Shown: positions 56,649 to 64,000 of the stretch, piece by piece | Layout of the letters: each line of letters begins with the position of its first letter | Numbering within the stretch: the stretch's first letter is position 1 | NCBI RefSeq assembly: GCF_018835585.1 | Contig: NZ_JAHGVE010000008.1 | Coordinates: 1 to 64,000 of the forward strand | Source of the DNA: Pelorhabdus rhamnosifermentans | Lineage (GTDB): Bacteria > Bacillota > Negativicutes > UMGS1260 | Reading direction: 5' to 3' | Length of the DNA stretch: 64,000 nt | Made by a program: the position numbers and the translations under genes | The notes under the pieces: model-generated | Databases searched by the model: none | What the model was told of the DNA's origin: nothing | The model's input: only the letters and a program-made list of their open reading frames with translations

Positions 56649-57392
56649 ATGCATTTAGGCGGTAAAGTGGCAATTGTTACTGGAGCTTCACGGGGTATTG
56701 GCCGGGCTGTAGCATTAAAACTGGCTCAGGCAGGCGCAAAAGTCGTAATTAATTATGCAGGAAATGTAAAAGCCGCCGAAGAAGTGCTTGAGAGCATTCA
56801 GCATTTAAATGGTGAAGCCATACTTATTCAAGGCGATGTTTCGAAAGCAAGCGATATGGGCGAGCTCATCAAACAAACGCTGGAACAGTTTGGTCGTATT
56901 GATATTCTTGTGAATAATGCTGGCATCACGCGTGATAATTTGTTAATGCGTATGAAGGAAGACGATTGGGATGCTGTTCTAAATACGAACCTTAAAGGCG
57001 TATACTATTGCACGAAAGCTGTTGCAAAAATCATGATGAAACAGCGTTATGGCAAAATTGTCAATATGACATCTGTTGTAGGTGTCACAGGCAATGCCGG
57101 TCAATCCAATTATGCAGCTGCCAAAGCGGGTGTTATCGGATTTACTAAGTCTATGGCCAAGGAATTAGCTTCCCGAAATATTACTGTCAATGCTGTGGCA
57201 CCTGGGTTTATTGCTACAGACATGACAAAAGATTTGCCTGATGCAGTAAAGGAAACTATGGCAGGCGAAATACCACTTGCAAGACTCGGTCAACCAGATG
57301 ATATTGGAAATGCCGTGCTGTTTCTTGCTTCAGATTTTTCAAGTTATATTACTGGTCAGACACTTCATGTAGATGGCGGTATGGTAATGTAA
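56649..57392 (+). CDS. fabG: 3-oxoacyl-ACP reductase FabG, 247 aa
   Basis: Short-chain dehydrogenase: TGASRGIG cofactor loop at 11-18, NNAGI, catalytic Ser in NMTSVVG and YxxxK in YAAAKAG. AAGGAGG before ATG 56649; the frame extends further upstream into fabD but that part is not coding. Uses NADPH to reduce beta-ketoacyl-ACP. Confidence 0.96.
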   Translation: MHLGGKVAIVTGASRGIGRAVALKLAQAGAKVVINYAGNVKAAEEVLESIQHLNGEAILIQGDVSKASDMGELIKQTLEQFGRIDILVNNAGITRDNLLMRMKEDDWDAVLNTNLKGVYYCTKAVAKIMMKQRYGKIVNMTSVVGVTGNAGQSNYAAAKAGVIGFTKSMAKELASRNITVNAVAPGFIATDMTKDLPDAVKETMAGEIPLARLGQPDDIGNAVLFLASDFSSYITGQTLHVDGGMVM

Positions 57393-57428
57393 TTTATATA
57401 GTGTTATTTTTGGAAGGAGGTGACGTAC

Positions 57429-57665
57429 ATGACAACTTTTGACAAGGTAAAAGAAATCGTAGTTGAACAACTCGGCGTTGAAGAAGCAGACGTAGCAATT
57501 GACTCTACTTTCATTGACGACTTGGGTGCTGACTCGCTTGATATTGTTGAATTGATTATGGCTTTTGAAGAGGAATTCAATATTGAAATTCCAGATGAAA
57601 TCGCTGAAAAAATCAAGACTGTAAAAGATGCTGTTGACTACATAGAGAAAGAAAAACAAGCTTAA
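57429..57665 (+). CDS. acpP: Acyl carrier protein, 78 aa
   Basis: Phosphopantetheine Ser in [12 protein letters not shown]; acidic four-helix protein of standard size. ATG 57429 preceded by GGAGGTGA. Followed by a terminator, so fapR to acpP may form one transcriptional unit. Confidence 0.97.
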   Translation: MTTFDKVKEIVVEQLGVEEADVAIDSTFIDDLGADSLDIVELIMAFEEEFNIEIPDEIAEKIKTVKDAVDYIEKEKQA

Positions 57666-57683
57666 TTTGTTGAAAAGTTTTTT

Positions 57684-57725
57684 AAGAAAAGTCCCGTGGA
57701 AAAAGATTTTCGCGGGACTTTCTTA
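57684..57725 (+). terminator. Intrinsic terminator after acpP
   Basis: AAGAAAAGTCCCG pairs with CGGGACTTTCTT around a central AAAAAGATTTT stem-loop. Confidence 0.8.
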
Positions 57726-57779
57726 AAAAATGCTTGATTTTTTAATGAGAATGTTTCACGGAAACGGAGGAGTTGTTAG

Positions 57780-58727
57780 TTGAGACTTCCAGAACTTAGA
57801 ATTGGTCAACTTGTAGCAAAGGTCCCGATTATGCAGGGAGGGATGGCTATTCGTCTTTCTACTGCTCGATTAGCCGCAGCTGTCGCTGAAGAAGGCGGTA
57901 TTGGCTTGATTGCAGCTTCTGGTATGACTTTTGATGAATTGAGACATGAAATACGTCTCGCACGATCATTAACAAAAGGGATTATCGGTATAAATATCAT
58001 GGTGGCTGCTCGGCAGTTTGCAGGTATTGTACACACAGCAATAGATGAAGGCATTGATCTGGTTGTTGCAGGTGCCGGCTTTTCACGTGATGTTTTTGGT
58101 ATGGGGAGAGAATCAGGTACGCCAATCGTACCTATGGTTTCATCGGTAAAAGCAGCGAAAATTTCTGAAAAACTGGGTGCTTCAGCCGTTGTTGTTGAAG
58201 GTAGGGAAGCGGGCGGTCATTTAGGAACCAATCAATCTGTTCGTACGATTCTTCCGGATATTGTAAAAGCCGTAAAGATTCCTGCTCTCGGTGCCGGTGG
58301 AGTTATTTCGGGACAGGATATTTGTGAAATATTGAAATTAGGCGGAGCCGGTGTACAAATGGGAAGCCGCTTTGCAGCCAGTGAAGAATCAAATGCGGCA
58401 CCAGCATTAAAAGAGTTTTACTTAAAAGCTAAAGCGGAAGATGTGGTTGTGATTAAAAGCCCTGTGGGTCTTCCCGGTCAGGCGATTCGCAATCCTTTTG
58501 TTGAGAAAATACTTGAAGGTACCCAGCCTGCGCCAGATTTTTGCGGAGCCTGCCTGAAACACTGCTCGCAAAGTTTCTGTATTATTAGTGCTTTGATTCG
58601 AGCTCAGCAAGGTGATGTAGAGACCGGTCTGGTGTTTACCGGCCAGGACATTCATAAGATAGATGAAATTCTTTCGGTCAAAGAAATATTTACTCGATTA
58701 ATCAACGAAGCTGAAAAAATTCAGTAA
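57780..58727 (+). CDS. Second FabK-like / nitronate monooxygenase-family flavoprotein with Cys-rich C-terminus, 315 aa
   Basis: Same TIM-barrel family as FabK ([52 protein letters not shown]), but with a C-terminal CGACLKHCSQSFC cluster that FabK lacks and which might hold an iron-sulfur cluster or disulfide. TTG start with CGGAGGAG upstream. Located between acpP and fabF, so it may be an alternative enoyl reductase or a lipid-linked oxidoreductase. Substrate not determinable from sequence. Confidence 0.85.
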   Translation: MRLPELRIGQLVAKVPIMQGGMAIRLSTARLAAAVAEEGGIGLIAASGMTFDELRHEIRLARSLTKGIIGINIMVAARQFAGIVHTAIDEGIDLVVAGAGFSRDVFGMGRESGTPIVPMVSSVKAAKISEKLGASAVVVEGREAGGHLGTNQSVRTILPDIVKAVKIPALGAGGVISGQDICEILKLGGAGVQMGSRFAASEESNAAPALKEFYLKAKAEDVVVIKSPVGLPGQAIRNPFVEKILEGTQPAPDFCGACLKHCSQSFCIISALIRAQQGDVETGLVFTGQDIHKIDEILSVKEIFTRLINEAEKIQ

Positions 58728-58749
58728 AAGTTTACGTGAGGTGATTAGT

Positions 58750-59991
58750 TTGAAGAAGAGAGTTGTCGTAACAGGGTTAGGTGTTATTTCTCCGGTTGGT
58801 ATTGGAAAGGATGCGTTTTGGCAATCTTTGATTGCTGGAAAATCGGGCATTACGCGGATTACCCGATTTGACCCTACTGATTTTGCTACACAAATTGCTG
58901 GGGAAGTAAAAGATTTTGATGCGACTCACTATATTGAGAAAAAAGAAGCCAAACGGATGGATCGTTGTACGCAGTTTGCTATTGCTGCAACGAAAATGGC
59001 TTTGGAAGATTCGAAACTAGATCTGGATAAAGAAGATCGGGAGCGGATTGGTACTATAATTGGGACAGGCATTGGTGGTATTGAAACGCTTCATGATCAA
59101 TATAAAACATTGTTTGACAGAGGTCCGAATCGTATTAGTCCATTTTTTGTGCCGATGATGATTGCTAACATGCCTTCAGGGCAAACGTCCATTACCTTTG
59201 GTCTCCAGGGACCCTGTGAATGTGTTGTGACGGCTTGTGCAACAGGGACAAATTCCATTGGAGATGCTTATCGTATTATTGAACGCGGTGATGCTGATGT
59301 GATGGTTGCTGGTGGTAGCGAAGCGGCTGTTTCTCCAGCAGCTGTAGCTGGTTTCTGTTCGATGAAAGCTTTGTCCACACGCAATGATGAACCAGAAACC
59401 GCATCAAGGCCTTTTACGCTTGGACGGGATGGTTTTGTTATGGGTGAAGGCAGTGGCGTAGTGATATTAGAATCACTGGAACATGCTCAGGCACGTAATG
59501 CCCACATTTATGCCGAGATAGCTGGTTATGGCTCTAATGCGGATGCTTTTCATATTACCTCGCCAGCTCCTGAAGGGGCCCAGGCAAAAAAATGCATGGA
59601 ACTCGCCATTAGAGACGCCGGTCTTGATGTAACAGCAGTAGATTATATTAATGCGCATGGTACATCGACATCGCTCAACGATAAAAATGAAACAGTCGCC
59701 ATAAAGGCGCTCTTTGGTGATCATGCCAAGAAGCTTGCTGTTAGCTCAACGAAATCTATGACAGGCCATCTGCTTGGAGCAGCAGGTGGAATTGAATTTA
59801 TTGCTTCTGTTTTAGCTATTCAAGAAAGTATTCTTCCGCCAACGATCAATTACGATGAACCAGATCCTGAATTGGATCTGGACTATGTACCAAATAAGGC
59901 CCGTAAGCAAGAAGTGAACGTGGCAATCTCCAATTCCTTTGGGTTTGGTGGACACAATGCTACGGTTTTGGCCAAAAAATTTAAAGCTTAA
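58750..59991 (+). CDS. fabF: 3-oxoacyl-ACP synthase II FabF, 413 aa
   Basis: Cys-His-His condensing enzyme: VVTACATGTNS, NAHGTSTSLNDKNE and KSMTGHLLGAAGG are all present, as are the N-terminal VVVTGLGVISPVG and C-terminal NSFGFGGHNA. TTG 58750 follows GAGGTGATTAG; GTG 58741 is an alternative. Elongates acyl-ACP by two carbons. Confidence 0.96.
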   Translation: MKKRVVVTGLGVISPVGIGKDAFWQSLIAGKSGITRITRFDPTDFATQIAGEVKDFDATHYIEKKEAKRMDRCTQFAIAATKMALEDSKLDLDKEDRERIGTIIGTGIGGIETLHDQYKTLFDRGPNRISPFFVPMMIANMPSGQTSITFGLQGPCECVVTACATGTNSIGDAYRIIERGDADVMVAGGSEAAVSPAAVAGFCSMKALSTRNDEPETASRPFTLGRDGFVMGEGSGVVILESLEHAQARNAHIYAEIAGYGSNADAFHITSPAPEGAQAKKCMELAIRDAGLDVTAVDYINAHGTSTSLNDKNETVAIKALFGDHAKKLAVSSTKSMTGHLLGAAGGIEFIASVLAIQESILPPTINYDEPDPELDLDYVPNKARKQEVNVAISNSFGFGGHNATVLAKKFKA

Positions 59992-59994
59992 TTG

Positions 59995-60723
59995 ATGATG
60001 AAACGGATGTTGGATGATCATAGGCGGGCCGAGCTTACAAGGCTTGTTCGCTTTCTTGGAGTTGAAATGAAGGAGTTACTGCTGCTTCATCAGGCTCTGA
60101 CACATACTTCTTATGCCAATGAAGCTCGGCACAGTGGATCTATTCACAATGAACGGTTAGAGTTTTTGGGTGATGCTGTTTTAGATCTGATTATTAGTGA
60201 GAACCTATTTAAACGCTTTCCGCAATTGACGGAGGGAGAGCTAACAAAGGCCAGAGCGAATCTTGTCTGTGAACATACGCTTGCGAAGAAAGCCGCAGAA
60301 GCTGATCTTGGTCGTTATTTACTGCTTGGTAAAGGCGAAGCCCTGTCAGGCGGCAGAGAACGTGTATCCATTTTGGCTGATACATTAGAATCGGTTATTG
60401 CAGCGGTTTATTTGGATCAAGGGTTTGCAGTCACAACGGACATGGTGTTGCGTTTACTTTCGAAAGAACTGGCCCTTGTCCAAACAGGTGAGTATGTAAA
60501 GGATTTTAAAACGTGGTTGCAGGAAGTTGCACAACGAACACCAGATAATAAAATTAGTTATGAAGTTGTTAGTCAGACAGGACCAGATCATGATAAGGTG
60601 TTTAAAATTAGTGTTCATTTGAATGATCAGGAGCTTGGCATTGGTATTGGCAAAAGTAAAAAAGAGGCCGAACAGCAGGCAGCTAAACTTGCATTAATGA
60701 CGCTGAACGTAATTTGTGAATAA
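59995..60723 (+). CDS. rnc: Ribonuclease III, 242 aa
   Basis: Catalytic signature HNERLEFLGDAVLDL near residue 50, second acidic site in DTLESVIAAVYLDQG, and a C-terminal double-stranded RNA-binding domain (FKTWLQEVAQ to KSKKEAEQQAAKLAL). Cleaves double-stranded RNA, for example rRNA precursors. The start directly follows fabF; two consecutive ATGs are possible. Confidence 0.95.
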   Translation: MMKRMLDDHRRAELTRLVRFLGVEMKELLLLHQALTHTSYANEARHSGSIHNERLEFLGDAVLDLIISENLFKRFPQLTEGELTKARANLVCEHTLAKKAAEADLGRYLLLGKGEALSGGRERVSILADTLESVIAAVYLDQGFAVTTDMVLRLLSKELALVQTGEYVKDFKTWLQEVAQRTPDNKISYEVVSQTGPDHDKVFKISVHLNDQELGIGIGKSKKEAEQQAAKLALMTLNVICE

Positions 60724-60798
60724 ACTGGATAGCTACGTACACGAAAGGCGGCCATGGGGTCGTCTTTCTTAATGCACACGAAAGGTTGGGAGTGTTGT

Positions 60799-61854
60799 TT
60801 GAAAAAAAATACTATTATTCCTATCTTTATCCCTCATTATGGTTGTCCTCATCAATGCATATTTTGCAATCAGCATGAGATTACCGGTCAAGAACAGGTG
60901 GTAACCCCCGAGTATGTTCGAAGCGTGATAGATGAGTGGTTATCACGTTTCGATTTCGTATCACGGCATATTGAGGTAGCTTTCTATGGCGGCAGTTTTA
61001 CGGCTTTGTCTTTAACAGAGCAAGCACGTTTATTAGAACCAGCAAAACAGGCGCTTGCCGCCGGAAAAATTGCAACGATTCGTGTTTCAACACGACCCGA
61101 TTGTATTACACCAGCTATTTTAGCGTTGCTTCAATCAAACGGCGTAGCCACTGTGGAACTAGGTGTACAGTCCCTTGATAATGATGTGTTAAAATTGGCT
61201 GGGCGCGGACATACGGCTGAGCAGGTTCGCTTGGCTGTCAGGCAGCTTAAAGAACAAGGCTTTCAGGTAGGAATTCAGCTCATGCCTGGCTTACCTTGTG
61301 AAACCTTATTGTCTCTTGTACAAACGGCTATTGGCACGATTGATTTGGCGCCTGATTTTGTTCGAATTTATCCTGTCATTGTATTAGAAGATACGCCGCT
61401 TGCTGATCTCTATCGGAGTCAACACTATCAGCCGCTTACATTGGAGCAAGCGGTGGAGCAAACGGCTTTGCTGCGAACTCTTTTCGAGAATCATCATATT
61501 ACTGTCATTCGTACGGGGTTGCAAGCGACGACGGAGCTTGATAAAACCTCTGTCGTGCTTGCAGGTCCTTATCATCCGGCCTTTGGTGAACTTGTTGAGG
61601 CTTATTTGTATCGGCAAGGTGTGGATGCGTGGCTGGAGCAAGTCAATCCCTGTGGAACCGTCACAATTCATTGTGCAGCAAGACAATTGTCAAAAGTGCG
61701 GGGACAAAAAAATGGCAATATTTGCTTATGGGCTAAGAATTATCCAGATGCCTGTGTTACGGTGATGTCTGATTTAGTCAAGCAAGATGAGTTGCTTGTA
61801 GAGTATAAAAGTACGAAATATGTCATAAAAAAAATAAATAAATTTTCCAGTTAA
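60799..61854 (+). CDS. Radical SAM protein, ELP3-like, 351 aa
   Basis: The [4Fe-4S]-binding CxxxCxxC is CPHQCIFC near residue 15, preceded by IPIFIPHYG. A GGSFTAL element and EVGVQSL-type strand (VELGVQSLDNDVL) belong to the elongator-3/YhcC type radical SAM subgroup. The C-terminal domain is not a GNAT acetyltransferase, so tRNA cm5U formation as in ELP3 cannot be assumed. TTG 60799 with GGGAGTG upstream; the reading frame opens earlier at 60754. Between rnc and spoVS/smc, as in other Negativicutes and Clostridia. Confidence 0.9.
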   Translation: MKKNTIIPIFIPHYGCPHQCIFCNQHEITGQEQVVTPEYVRSVIDEWLSRFDFVSRHIEVAFYGGSFTALSLTEQARLLEPAKQALAAGKIATIRVSTRPDCITPAILALLQSNGVATVELGVQSLDNDVLKLAGRGHTAEQVRLAVRQLKEQGFQVGIQLMPGLPCETLLSLVQTAIGTIDLAPDFVRIYPVIVLEDTPLADLYRSQHYQPLTLEQAVEQTALLRTLFENHHITVIRTGLQATTELDKTSVVLAGPYHPAFGELVEAYLYRQGVDAWLEQVNPCGTVTIHCAARQLSKVRGQKNGNICLWAKNYPDACVTVMSDLVKQDELLVEYKSTKYVIKKINKFSS

Positions 61855-61866
61855 AAATATGCAAAA

Positions 61867-61896
61867 GAAGGAATTTTTAGGAAAAGTGCTGAATAA
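61867..61896 (+). promoter_or_regulatory. Sigma-H promoter of spoVS
   Basis: GAAGGAATT (61867-61875), 12 bases, GCTGAATAA (61888-61896): a full match to RNAGGAWWW and RNNGAATWW. spoVS is a sigma-H-dependent gene in B. subtilis, which supports this reading and calibrates the similar prophage promoters. Confidence 0.7.
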
Positions 61897-61946
61897 CTTT
61901 AGTGTAGAAGCCTTTGCAAAGCCCTGAATTCAAAGGAGGTTAAGTA

Positions 61947-62207
61947 ATGGATATACTGAAAGTATCGGCACAATCAAATCCCAAATCTGTTGCAGGCGCA
62001 CTCGCTGCTGTTTTACGTGAAAAAGGTACAGCTGAAGTTCAAGCAGTAGGTGCAGGGGCGGTTAACCAAGCAATCAAGGCCATTGCTATTGCTCGCGGTT
62101 TTGTCGCACCGAATGGAATCGATTTAGTGGCGATTCCCGCTTTTGCCGAAATTATGATTGATGGTGAGGAACGCACAGCGATTCGTTTTATTGTTGAACC
62201 GCGGTAA
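61947..62207 (+). CDS. spoVS: Stage V sporulation protein S, 86 aa
   Basis: Near-textbook SpoVS: VSAQSNPKSVAGALAAVLRE, VQAVGAGAVNQAIKAIAIAR and the C-terminal DGEERTAIRFIVEPR. Alba-like small nucleic-acid-binding fold; required for efficient progression through late sporulation in Bacillus. AAAGGAGGT binding site. Its presence indicates a spore-forming lineage. Confidence 0.96.
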   Translation: MDILKVSAQSNPKSVAGALAAVLREKGTAEVQAVGAGAVNQAIKAIAIARGFVAPNGIDLVAIPAFAEIMIDGEERTAIRFIVEPR

Positions 62208-62218
62208 AACAATCTCTG

Positions 62219-62254
62219 GAAACCTGTTTGCGTGAGCAAGCAGGTTTTTCTTTT
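62219..62254 (+). terminator. Intrinsic terminator after spoVS
   Basis: AAACCTGTTTGC pairs with GCAAGCAGGTTT (one mismatch), GTGA loop, then a T-rich tract. Confidence 0.85.
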
Positions 62255-62305
62255 ATTATAGGGAATAAATAATTGAACATGAAAATTTATACTAGAAAGG
62301 TGTTA

Positions 62306-64000
62306 GTGATTCTTTTGCAGTTACACAAATTAGAGGCTTATGGTTTTAAGTCTTTTGCTGAGAAAACGGTCCTTGAACTTGGGGCAGGTGTGACTGCTAT
62401 TGTCGGACCGAATGGTAGTGGTAAAAGCAATGTGGCTGATGCTATCCGCTGGGCTTTGGGTGAACAAAGCATGAAGAGCCTCCGTGGGGCAAAAAGCGAA
62501 GACATTATTTTTTCCGGTAGTTCGGCAAGACGGGCTCTGGGGCTGGCGGAAGTTTCGCTGTATTTTGATAACAGTGATGGACTTCTACCTGTTGATTTTG
62601 CTGAAGTAGTTATTACACGACGCATTTTTCGGTCGGGTGACAGCGAGTTTTTTATTAATAAAAGTCCTTGCCGTTTGAAAGATATTCATGAACTTTTTGC
62701 TGATACAGGTGTGGGGCGTGATTCCATGATGGTTATCGGCCAAAATAAAATTGACGAAATTTTAAATGCAAAGCCGGAAGAACGTCGCCTGATTTTTGAA
62801 GAAGCAGCAGGTATTATGAAATACAAACAACGTAAGCGGGACTCTGTACGCAAAATTGAGGAGACAGATAGTAATGTGACGCGTCTTGAAGATATTACTA
62901 GTGAAATTGAAGGCCAATTGGGTCCGCTCAAAGACAGTGCTGTCAAGACAAAGCAGTACAATGAGCTTCATGATGAATGGCTCGCTTGTCAGGTCAGTCA
63001 ACTCTTACAGCGACTCACCAAAGCAGAACAAATCCTTGTCGGGGCGCGCAGCGATTACCAGCAATTTGCGGAGCAGGAGGTTATATTTAGTTCCAAATTG
63101 GCTGTTGCTGATACAGAGCGGGACAAGCAAACGAGTGAGTTGGCTAAGGCGGATGAAGCTTGTCGTAATGTATCTTTGCAGCTTAAGCAGATTGAAGAAG
63201 AGCTTACAAAACACGAGGCGACAGTCGGTATTCTTGATGAACGTCAGAGCCAAAACCGTCGGGAACTAGAAAGGTTAGTTGCTGATCGGACGTCTCTAGT
63301 TGATAAGACGGCTGAAAATCGGGATAAAAGTAAGCGATCCTATGCAGAATATGAGATCAAGCTGCAGGAGCAACAATCTTTACAGGACAAACTGGTTTTG
63401 CTTGAAGGGCAGCAAAAGAATGCTGAGGACGCTCAAGCTCAGTTGACGAAGCAAATTGAAACAGGGAAAGAACAAATTTTTGATTGTATGCAAGAACTTG
63501 TTTCACAGCGTAATCGATGTCGTGAGCTTGAAAAAGAGCTGCATGGTCTGGACGGACAGAAAGAAAGTCAGTCAGTTGAGGTGGCAAAAGAACAGCAACA
63601 GCTGGAAAAATTAGAAATTTTCTATCAAGAGAAAACAGCAGACCTTGCTCAGTTAAAAGCTCAGCAGCTTGCTGAAAAGGAACAGCACGTTTTATTATTA
63701 ACGAGTAAAAAAGAATTGGAACAAGAATTAGGACGCTTAAAACAGCAGGAGACACAGCTTCAACTTCGTTTAAATGACAGGTTGACACGCAAGAAGTTAC
63801 TTGTTCATATGCAGCAGGATTATGATGGTTTTGGCAAGGGGATTAAGAGCATTTTAAAAAGTGATGCGCCTTGGCGCTCTCAGGTTTTTGGGGCGGTAGC
63901 GGAGCTTATTCAAGTTCCGCCTCACCTTGTTACAGCCATTGAAATTGCCCTGGGTGGTGCGGCTCAGCACTTAATTACGGATCATGCCCAGACGGCTCAG
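62306..64000 (+). CDS. smc: Chromosome segregation protein SMC, N-terminal 565 residues (runs off the right edge)
   Basis: N-terminal ATPase head with LHKLEAYGFKSFAEKT, Walker A VGPNGSGKSNVADAI and the R-loop/Q-loop region (ALGEQSMKSLRGAK, VIGQNKIDEIL), followed by a long coiled coil from about residue 165 and the beginning of a hinge (FGAVAELIQVPPHLVTAIE, near 545). SMC with ScpA/B organises and segregates the chromosome. GTG 62306 with AAAGG upstream is the best start; TTG 62315 is in frame. Incomplete only because the window ends. Confidence 0.95.
   Translation, partial: MILLQLHKLEAYGFKSFAEKTVLELGAGVTAIVGPNGSGKSNVADAIRWALGEQSMKSLRGAKSEDIIFSGSSARRALGLAEVSLYFDNSDGLLPVDFAEVVITRRIFRSGDSEFFINKSPCRLKDIHELFADTGVGRDSMMVIGQNKIDEILNAKPEERRLIFEEAAGIMKYKQRKRDSVRKIEETDSNVTRLEDITSEIEGQLGPLKDSAVKTKQYNELHDEWLACQVSQLLQRLTKAEQILVGARSDYQQFAEQEVIFSSKLAVADTERDKQTSELAKADEACRNVSLQLKQIEEELTKHEATVGILDERQSQNRRELERLVADRTSLVDKTAENRDKSKRSYAEYEIKLQEQQSLQDKLVLLEGQQKNAEDAQAQLTKQIETGKEQIFDCMQELVSQRNRCRELEKELHGLDGQKESQSVEVAKEQQQLEKLEIFYQEKTADLAQLKAQQLAEKEQHVLLLTSKKELEQELGRLKQQETQLQLRLNDRLTRKKLLVHMQQDYDGFGKGIKSILKSDAPWRSQVFGAVAELIQVPPHLVTAIEIALGGAAQHLITDHAQTAQ

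Overview
The window is a chromosomal segment of a spore-forming Negativicutes-type Firmicute (Sporomusa/Pelosinus-like by gene content and order). It contains most of one prophage (about 1 to 47,425) followed by host chromosome (about 47,425 to 64,000). The host part is a type II fatty-acid synthesis operon with sporulation and chromosome genes: ylbK, tmcAL, ackA, DUF177, rpmF, fapR, plsX, fabH, fabK, fabD, fabG, acpP, a second fabK-like gene, fabF, rnc, a radical-SAM gene, spoVS and smc. The exact genus is inference.

The prophage is a long non-contractile-tailed (siphovirus-type) element whose left end lies outside the window. Layout: 1-5,095, a string of small overlapping plus-strand early genes, including a metalloprotease-like protein, an Ea22-like coiled coil, a Lar-type zinc ribbon and a MazG-like protein; 5,174-6,862, the RNA ligase RtcB and a sigma-like regulator; 6,895-7,645, a large structured non-coding RNA with tRNA-like parts; 7,656-9,381, small cargo genes, two of them behind sigma-H-type promoters; 9,480-12,998, minus-strand accessory genes (an LPD29/DUF3560 protein and small membrane or HTH proteins) with a divergent regulator in their midst; 13,139-18,329, the small terminase followed by a replication/recombination island (replication initiator, ERCC4 nuclease, tyrosine recombinase) and a second sigma-like regulator; 18,355-28,260, large terminase, portal, protease/scaffold, capsid, connectors, tail tube and frameshifted tail chaperones; 28,261-41,473, tape measure, a GTA-like tail-tip quartet (DUF2460, DUF2163, NlpC/P60, hub) and fibres; 41,520-43,864, lysis and late genes; 43,976-46,511, a minus-strand O-acyltransferase pair likely to alter surface polysaccharide in the lysogen; 46,855-47,329, small genes at the right end.

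The most interesting point is the insertion site. The right end of the prophage lies inside ylbJ. In Bacillus subtilis ylbJ is a mother-cell sporulation gene encoding an integral membrane protein. Only about 85 native N-terminal residues remain here, still attached to the start and promoter region; the rest must lie beyond the left end. Excision would restore the gene, as with the skin element in sigK and SP-beta in spsM. Two prophage cargo genes carry promoters matching the sigma-H consensus, the same pattern seen before host ackA and spoVS, so the element appears tuned to the host's sporulation programme. A second notable item is the roughly 700-nt structured RNA next to RtcB, which resembles the GOLLD/ROOL class of phage RNAs.

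All calls come from reading the sequence and the translations. No database search or folding program was run.
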